A DNA stretch of 64,000 nucleotides, taken from positions 25,001 to 89,000 of the forward strand of contig JACVTC010000218.1 in NCBI GenBank assembly GCA_016946835.1, read 5' to 3'. The stretch's first letter is position 1, and each line of letters starts with the position of its first letter. Shown piece by piece: positions 57,766 through 64,000 of the stretch. Below the pieces are notes generated by a model. It saw only the letters and a program-made list of their open reading frames with translations, made no database searches and had not been told where the DNA came from. A program made the translations under genes and the position numbers. Origin of the DNA: Neocallimastix lanati (nom. inval.) (lineage: Eukaryota; Neocallimastigomycota; Neocallimastigomycetes; Neocallimastigales; Neocallimastigaceae).

Positions 57766-58491
57766 TTCTTACATATATTTAACAAAACCGATGATATTAA
57801 AAGAATTAAACCTCATAATGAGAGTTGTTATTTAGGAATTAAAAATGATATCGTCATTGATAATGAAAAATTTTCATACTGCGTTTATAATAGTATGTGC
57901 CCAAAAAAAGGAAATTGTGTTTTTATGGATTTTTCTTCACCGTTGGATTATTTTTATATGATAATGAATAGACCAACCACTCTTTATACTCAACCAATAT
58001 GTCGTTTTAAAGATACTGTACCACCACCAACAGAAGATTACAGAAAACGGGCAAACGCAACCTATGAATGCAAAAATTTTGGAGCTTGTAGTAAACCCGG
58101 ATATGAAATTGGGTATTGTAGTACTACGCCTTGTCATCATAATAGAGAATGTTTTTCAAATAACTGTGTTAATAGTATATGCATGGTTAATGTTGATAAT
58201 CCTATCTATAATTGTAGAACTTACGATGATGATAACGGGGAAAGTAAAGTTAAATGTTTCTTACATAGAGAAGAGAGATGTTTTTCTGATGAAGAATGTG
58301 ATGTTGGTGAAAAATGTTACGGTAATATATGTGGAAACATAAATTATCCAGAAAAAATTAACTCGAATAATAGTTCAGACAAATCATTTTTAGTATTCAT
58401 ACTCCTTAATTTAATTATTTTTGTAATACTTTGCATATTTTGTTGCACATTTTGTTGGATGATGTTTCATCAAAAAAAATCCATACTTTGA
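57766..58491 (+). CDS. Cysteine-rich single-pass membrane protein, 3' part
   Basis: The frame is open from 57766 and stops at 58489-58491. The first ATG (57895) lies after clearly protein-like sequence (HNESCYLGIKND), so an upstream exon is likely. A possible splice acceptor AG is at 57802-57803. The visible ~230 residues carry about 24 Cys in an extracellular style: CPKKGNC, a CHHNRECFSNNCVNSIC repeat and a second CFSDEECDVGEKCYGNIC repeat, resembling the small Cys-rich modules of secreted proteins in anaerobic fungi. Near the C terminus, FLVFILLNLIIFVILCIFC is a membrane segment followed by a short tail. No signal peptide is seen, as expected if exon 1 is missing. It may be surface-located. 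Function unknown. The 3' end is tandemly copied downstream. Confidence 0.75.
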   Translation, partial: FLHIFNKTDDIKRIKPHNESCYLGIKNDIVIDNEKFSYCVYNSMCPKKGNCVFMDFSSPLDYFYMIMNRPTTLYTQPICRFKDTVPPPTEDYRKRANATYECKNFGACSKPGYEIGYCSTTPCHHNRECFSNNCVNSICMVNVDNPIYNCRTYDDDNGESKVKCFLHREERCFSDEECDVGEKCYGNICGNINYPEKINSNNSSDKSFLVFILLNLIIFVILCIFCCTFCWMMFHQKKSIL

Positions 58492-58595
58492 GTGAATATA
58501 ATAAATATAATATTTTTAATAAAAAATTAGTTTTCTTTTTATATTAAAAAAAAAAAATCATATTTGGTTACACATTTTGTTGGATGATGTTTCAT

Positions 58596-58630
<35 letters not shown>

Positions 58631-58905
58631 ATACTTTAAGTGAATATAATAAATATAATATTTTTAATAAAAATTAGTTTTCTTTTTATATTAAAAAAAA
58701 AAAAAAAAAAAAAACATATTTGGTTACACATTTTGTTGGATGATGTTTCATCAAAAAAAAAAAAAAAAATCCATACTTTAAGTGAATATAATAAATATAA
58801 TATTTTTAATAAAAATTAGTTTTCTTTTTATATTAAAAAAAAAAAAAAAAAAAAAACATATTTGGTTACACATTTTGTTGGATGATTTTTCGTAAAAAAA
58901 AGAAA
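58438..58905. repeat. ~140-bp tandem repeat of the gene's 3' end
   Basis: The last coding bases (ACATTTTGTTGGATGATGTT), the stop and ~100 bases of 3' sequence recur starting near 58570, 58726 and 58868. Units differ mainly in the length of their poly-A runs (about 8, 30 and 17). The final unit is partial and diverged. Confidence 0.9.
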
Positions 58906-58924
58906 AATTGAACAATTTAACAAA

Positions 58925-59482
58925 TAGAAATTTCTAATTATGCACTTACACATAATTTCATTAGATCTGAACCATTTTGTTTTTATAATCATGAAGAAAG
59001 TATTATAGTTTATTCATATTCATTAGAGAAATTTATTAAAAAAGAAAATTTCAAGGAAATTTTATATATTTAGCGTTTTTAGATCTTAAAAAGGTCTACG
59101 ATTCAGCTTCTATATTTAATATTATTAACAGATTATATTATTATGGAGTTAATGCTGAATGTTTTGATTTTCTTTTCAACCTATATAGCTCATCTAAAGC
59201 ATATGCTCGATTTGAGTCGATGCTTTCAATTAAATATTTTATTAAAAGAGGCTTTCGACAAAGTTGTCTATTATTTTCGATTTTATTTAATTTATTCATC
59301 AATGATATATATTAAATAATTGTGAAAAACATGGTGTCAGTATTGGAAGAAAAAAATATTATTATGGACCTTTTGCTGATGATATAGTTCTCATTGTTCA
59401 GGGTTAAAAAATATATATATATATATATGCATGTGTGGATAAATTACTTAAAAAATATAAATGAAATGACTATTGGTATTGA

Positions 59483-59541
<59 letters not shown>

Positions 59542-59830
59542 TATAAATGAAATGACATTTGGTATTGACATGACAAGTTATAAAACCTTTTGAAGTTTCA
59601 CCCTCAACTAAGTTATAGTGATCCAACTTTTCTTTTTATGGAAAGAATTCTATTTCTAAATTTTCTAGTTTTATTTATCTTGGGGGTTCTTTTTTCAGAT
59701 AAATTCAGTTATTAAAATACATTATACCGCACATGTATGTTAAAGTTAGAAAATCCTTTATTTCATTCTCACATATCTTTTCAAATAGGATTATACTGTT
59801 AGTATTTAATAACATTAGTATTTATTAATA
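58925..59830 (+). pseudogene. LINE (non-LTR) reverse transcriptase, decayed, first part
   Basis: The readable segment at about 59040-59314 gives FLDLKKVYDSASIFNIINRL (the A-motif Asp), then YSSSKAYARF, then RGFRQSCLLFSILFNLFINDI, all standard LINE reverse transcriptase landmarks. After a stop and a frame change, YYGPFADDIVLI (the FADD catalytic motif) follows near 59375. Diverged remains continue to about 59800 (MTFGID, SHIF), broken by (TA)n and a ~42-base A run with a local duplication of ATGAAATGAC..TTGGTATTGAC. Upstream, NHEESIIVYSYSLEKFIKKENF is also in LINE style. The copy is truncated and inactive. Confidence 0.8.
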
Positions 59831-60530
59831 ACAAAAAAGATTGAAGAATAATAAATAGCTTTATTAATAACAAAAAGATTGAAGAATAATAAATAGCTTT
59901 ATTAATAACAAAAAGATTGAAGAATAATAAATAGCTTTATTAATAACAAAAAGATTGAAGAATAATAAATAGCTTTATTAATAACTAAAAGATTGAAGAA
60001 TAATAAATAGCTTTATTAATAACTAAAAGATTGAAGAATAATAAATAGCTTTATTAATAACTAAAAGATTGAAGAATAATAAATAGCTTTATTAATAACA
60101 AAAAGATTGAAGAATAATAAATAGCTTTATTAATAACAAAAAGATTGAAGAATAATAAATAGCTTTATTAATAACTAAAAGATTGAAGAATAATAAATAG
60201 CTTTATTAATAACAAAAAGATTGAAGAATAATAAATAGCTTTATTAATAACAAAAAGATTGAAGAATAATAAATAGCTTTATTAATAACTAAAAGATTGA
60301 AGAATAATAAATAGCTTTATTAATAACAAAAAGATTGAAGAATAATAAATAGCTTTATTAATAACAAAAAGATTGAAGAATAATAAATAGCTTTATTAAT
60401 AACTAAAAGATTGAAGAATAATAAATAGCTTTATTAATAACAAAAAGATTGAAGAATAATAAATAGCTTTATTAATAACAAAAAGATTGAAGAATAATAA
60501 ATAGCTTTATTAATAACATAAAAGATTGAA
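59831..60530. repeat. 38-bp minisatellite, ~18 units, inside the LINE
   Basis: The unit contains AAGATTGAAGAATAATAAAT then AGCTTTATTAATAAC. One position alternates C or T (AACAAAAAG or AACTAAAAG). In the right half the order C-C-T repeats three times, giving a 114-bp higher-order period. Confidence 0.95.
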
Positions 60531-60985
60531 GAACTTTTTTTCTTAAAGCTGTTTATTATTCTTTTTTACTTGGGTTAAATAAATCAAGACCCAATATAAT
60601 TTAAGTATTAATTAATTCTAGCGTCTTTCGGCGTATTAGTTCTTTCCCTAAAAATAATAAAACAAATTCAGAAAAAAATAATTCTCTTAGTTCATAATCT
60701 TAGTATGAGTGCTTATGCATTACCTTAAGATTTGGATATCTTTCCTATTATTAGTATTTACGCTGTCTTTAAAGTTCAATCACTTGAAAAATGGAATAAA
60801 TGAAACTGTATCATTAAGGATTTTATTAAATATATCCGAAAAAGTTATATTAACTCCTAGACAAAGGAATCTAGAACATCATACAAAAAATATAAATGTG
60901 TAAAATATGATGATATTAAAGAGTATTATTGGAAATAAACTTCCGTAAAACATGTTATTAATACAGAATTACTATATAATTTTAT
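60531..60985 (+). pseudogene. LINE remnant, C-terminal part
   Basis: Translated pieces (LKAVYYSFLLG near 60545, then DLDIFPIISIYAVFKVQSLEKWNK and CIIKDFIKYI near 60735-60830) fit the C-terminal region of LINE ORF2 in the same order as the preceding part. The 60709-60903 open frame is one shadow of it. Many stops and frame changes are present. The two parts are separated only by the 38-bp array. Confidence 0.65.
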
Positions 60986-61130
60986 AATTTTAAGAGTATA
61001 TCTAGTAATATCATATTATTTATGTTATTTTATAATTTTAAGAGTATATATAGTAATATCATATTATTTATGTTATTTTATAATTTTAAGAGTATATCTA
61101 GTAATATCATATTATTTATGTTATTTTATA
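60975..61130. repeat. ~54-bp tandem repeat, three units
   Basis: Units contain TTTTAAGAGTATATCTAGTA and TATCATATTATTTATGTTA, with one variant base (TATAT for TATCT). Confidence 0.9.
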
Positions 61131-61152
61131 ATATATATAAATAAAATACTAA

Positions 61153-61158
<6 letters not shown>

Positions 61159-61204
<46 letters not shown>
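61159..61204. repeat. Poly-A run of about 45
   Basis: A long A run, followed by A-rich DNA to 61290. It lies ~170 bases after the LINE remnant and could be its tail, but poly-A runs are common throughout the window. Confidence 0.7.
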
Positions 61205-61207
<3 letters not shown>

Positions 61208-61289
61208 TAAATTACAAAATAAAAATAAATAATAAAAATAAAAAATATAATAAAAAATTAAATTAAAACTAAAAATAAAAAATAAATTT

Positions 61290-61622
61290 AATTACAAAAT
61301 ATAAATTACAAAATATAAATTACAAAATATAAATTACAAAATATAAATTACAAAATATAAATTACAAAATATAAATTACAAAATATAAATTACAAAATAT
61401 AAATTACAAAATATAAATTACAAAATATAAATTACAAAATATAAATTACAAAATATAAATTACAAAATATAAATTACAAAATATAAATTACAAAATATAA
61501 ATTACAAAATATAAATTACAAAATATAAATTACAAGATATAAATTACAAGATATAAATTACAAAATATAAATTACAAAATATAAATTACAAAATATAAAT
61601 TACAAAATATAAATTACAAAAT
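61290..61622. repeat. 13-bp minisatellite AAATATAAATTAC, ~25 units
   Basis: Near-perfect array with two units reading GATATAAATTAC around 61535-61555. Confidence 0.95.
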
Positions 61623-61785
61623 AAAAGCATAAAGAATAAATAAATATTATGGCTTATATACTGGTTGTTAAACAGTGGTGTAATAACATAAGGTTTCTGG
61701 ATCGATCCTTACTAGCATCTGAATTTTTTATGATTTTTTCCTTCTGAGTTTTGCATGAAAGATTAGGAGTTAATGTGATGTGCAG
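61623..61785. other. Short less AT-rich stretch
   Basis: Contains TATGGCTTATATACTGG and a B-box-like GGATCGATCC (61699-61708). Not enough for a tRNA call and no ORF. Otherwise featureless. Confidence 0.4.
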
Positions 61786-61794
61786 GTTAAGTAA

Positions 61795-62114
61795 GTAAGT
61801 GTTGCATTTCGGAATGTGGCTTTTAAATAAAATTTGATTAGTAATTTAAAGCACTACTTATTTTCTTTTTTGAATGATTGTAAATAAATAATAAATATAG
61901 AAATAAATGTTAAATATTATTATTTTAACAAAAAATATTATCATATTTTTTTTAAAATTAAATATTATTAAATATTATTTCATTATTTTATTATTTATTA
62001 AAAATTTATATATTATTTATTTATCTAAAATAATTTAAGCCACCCTTACATTAATGGTTTATTATTAGTACTCTACATTTCATATAAAGTCACATTCCGA
62101 AATGCACCCCATTC
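61795..62114. mobile_element. MULE-like MITE, 320 bp, with 9-bp target duplication
   Basis: The perfect direct repeat GTTAAGTAA lies at 61786-61794 and 62115-62123. The left end GTAAGTGTTGCATTTCGG with AATGTGGC and the right end GTCACATTCCGAAATGCACC are inverted relatives. The interior is AT-rich and non-coding. A 9-bp duplication is the known signature of Mutator-like elements. Confidence 0.85.
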
Positions 62115-62159
62115 GTTAAGTAATACCCCTTAGTAATCACATAAAGTATATTTATAACA

Positions 62160-62310
62160 CTATATTCTTAATTATGTTCTATTATTCTTTTATAATTATA
62201 ATATGCTATTAAAGAATTACTTTTTTTTTTTTTTTTTTTTTTTATAATTATAATATGTTATTAAAGAATTACTTTTTTTTTTTTTTTTTTTATAATTATA
62301 ATATATTATT
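62160..62310. repeat. Duplicated TATAATATG...TTACTTTTT block
   Basis: A ~58-bp unit (TTATAATTATAATATG, TATTAAAGAATTAC and a T run of 20-23) occurs two to three times and leads into the terminal satellite. Confidence 0.85.
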
Positions 62311-64000
62311 AAATATAGAGAATGTAAATAAAAATGAATATATATATGTTAAATATAGAGAATGTAAATAAAAATGAATATATATATGTTAAATATAGAG
62401 AATGTAAATAAAAATGAATATATATATGTTAAATATAGAGAATGTAAATAAAAATGAATATATATATGTTAAATATAGAGAATGTAAATAAAAATGAATA
62501 TATATATGTTAAATATAGAGAATGTAAATAAAAATGAATATATATATGTTAAATATAGAGAATGTAAATAAAAATGAATATATATATGTTAAATATAGAG
62601 AATGTAAATAAAAATGAATATATATATGTTAAATATAGAGAATGTAAATAAAAATGAATATATATATGTTAAATATAGAGAATGTAAATAAAAATGAATA
62701 TATATATGTTAAATATAGAGAATGTAAATAAAAATGAATATATATATGTTAAATATAGAGAATGTAAATAAAAATGAATATATATATGTTAAATATAGAG
62801 AATGTAAATAAAAATGAATATATATATGTTAAATATAGAGAATGTAAATAAAAATGAATATATATATGTTAAATATAGAGAATGTAAATAAAAATGAATA
62901 TATATATGTTAAATATAGAGAATGTAAATAAAAATGAATATATATATGTTAAATATAGAGAATGTAAATAAAAATGAATATATATATGTTAAATATAGAG
63001 AATGTAAATAAAAATGAATATATATATGTTAAATATAGAGAATGTAAATAAAAATGAATATATATATGTTAAATATAGAGAATGTAAATAAAAATGAATA
63101 TATATATGTTAAATATAGAGAATGTAAATAAAAATGAATATATATATGTTAAATATAGAGAATGTAAATAAAAATGAATATATATATGTTAAATATAGAG
63201 AATGTAAATAAAAATGAATATATATATGTTAAATATAGAGAATGTAAATAAAAATGAATATATATATGTTAAATATAGAGAATGTAAATAAAAATGAATA
63301 TATATATGTTAAATATAGAGAATGTAAATAAAAATGAATATATATATGTTAAATATAGAGAATGTAAATAAAAATGAATATATATATGTTAAATATAGAG
63401 AATGTAAATAAAAATGAATATATATATGTTAAATATAGAGAATGTAAATAAAAATGAATATATATATGTTAAATATAGAGAATGTAAATAAAAATGAATA
63501 TATATATGTTAAATATAGAGAATGTAAATAAAAATGAATATATATATGTTAAATATAGAGAATGTAAATAAAAATGAATATATATATGTTAAATATAGAG
63601 AATGTAAATAAAAATGAATATATATATGTTAAATATAGAGAATGTAAATAAAAATGAATATATATATGTTAAATATAGAGAATGTAAATAAAAATGAATA
63701 TATATATGTTAAATATAGAGAATGTAAATAAAAATGAATATATATATGTTAAATATAGAGAATGTAAATAAAAATGAATATATATATGTTAAATATAGAG
63801 AATGTAAATAAAAATGAATATATATATGTTAAATATAGAGAATGTAAATAAAAATGAATATATATATGTTAAATATAGAGAATGTAAATAAAAATGAATA
63901 TATATATGTTAAATATAGAGAATGTAAATAAAAATGAATATATATATGTTAAATATAGAGAATGTAAATAAAAATGAATATATATATGTTAAATATAGAG
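62311..64000. repeat. 40-bp satellite reaching the window end, >42 units
   Basis: The unit AAATATAGAGAATGTAAATA plus AAAATGAATATATATATGTT repeats exactly every 40 bases with no variant seen over 1690 bases, and it continues beyond the window. Perfect homogeneity implies recent expansion. Such an array could be subtelomeric, centromeric or simply local. Nothing here decides. Confidence 0.98.

Noticed and set aside
59444-59626. Minus-strand frame of 60 codons
   Set aside because: It is a poly-Phe stretch from a poly-A run within the decayed LINE.
61650-61710. Possible tRNA around GGATCGATCC
   Set aside because: Only a B-box-like word is present. There is no anticodon arm and no acceptor stem.

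Overview
The window is extremely AT-rich eukaryotic DNA that looks like a repeat-dense, gene-poor chromosome region. The best guess for the host is an anaerobic gut fungus (Neocallimastigomycota). The reasons are AT-only intergenic DNA with long A and T runs, a LINE reverse transcriptase whose wording resembles those I recall from that group, and a small cysteine-rich membrane protein of the style common there. This assignment is inference from memory. Dictyostelids are the main alternative, since they are also AT-rich and carry tRNA-targeting retroelements.

Layout. 1-4.7 kb is simple repeats and AT-rich DNA without a gene. 4.7-26.4 kb holds three copies of a ~0.75 kb unit, each with a tRNA-Cys(GCA) gene on the minus strand (5351, 11766, 25094). 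Upstream of each tRNA, LTR elements have piled up: a broken minus-strand Ty3 element (about 7.37-11.05 kb), a young but broken plus-strand Ty3 element with near-identical LTRs (13379-21213) that itself contains a solo LTR (17590-18232), and a small element with LTR-like inverted ends and a coiled-coil ORF (25183-26387). Two insertions start 15 and 17 bp upstream of the mature tRNA 5' end, the position yeast Ty3 prefers. 26.4-32.9 kb is a stack of solo LTRs and a nested inverted duplication. 33196-34438 is a TRIM-like miniature LTR element with perfect target duplications. 35.3-39.55 kb is an older, badly broken Ty3 element. 40959-45563 is a Ty1/copia element with one long uninterrupted gag-pol ORF.

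45.9-47.06 kb is an (AAAAT)n array with a regular spacer, followed by an intact-looking MULE transposase gene (47510-48934). A perfect 55-bp satellite (25 units) fills 49.8-51.2 kb. 52.7-57.7 kb has degenerate tRNA-like pieces, several minisatellites and MULE-type MITEs. 57.77-58.49 kb is the last part of a cysteine-rich single-pass membrane protein gene whose 3' end is tandemly repeated. 58.9-61.0 kb is a decayed LINE split by a 38-bp minisatellite. A 320-bp MITE with a perfect 9-bp target duplication follows. The last 1.7 kb is a 40-bp satellite that runs off the window.

Apart from the tRNA-Cys gene(s), the MULE transposase and the cysteine-rich gene, almost everything recognisable is mobile or tandemly repeated DNA. 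The most interesting relations are the tRNA-Cys units acting as insertion targets for LTR elements, and a MULE transposase sharing the window with short elements that show MULE-type target duplications.
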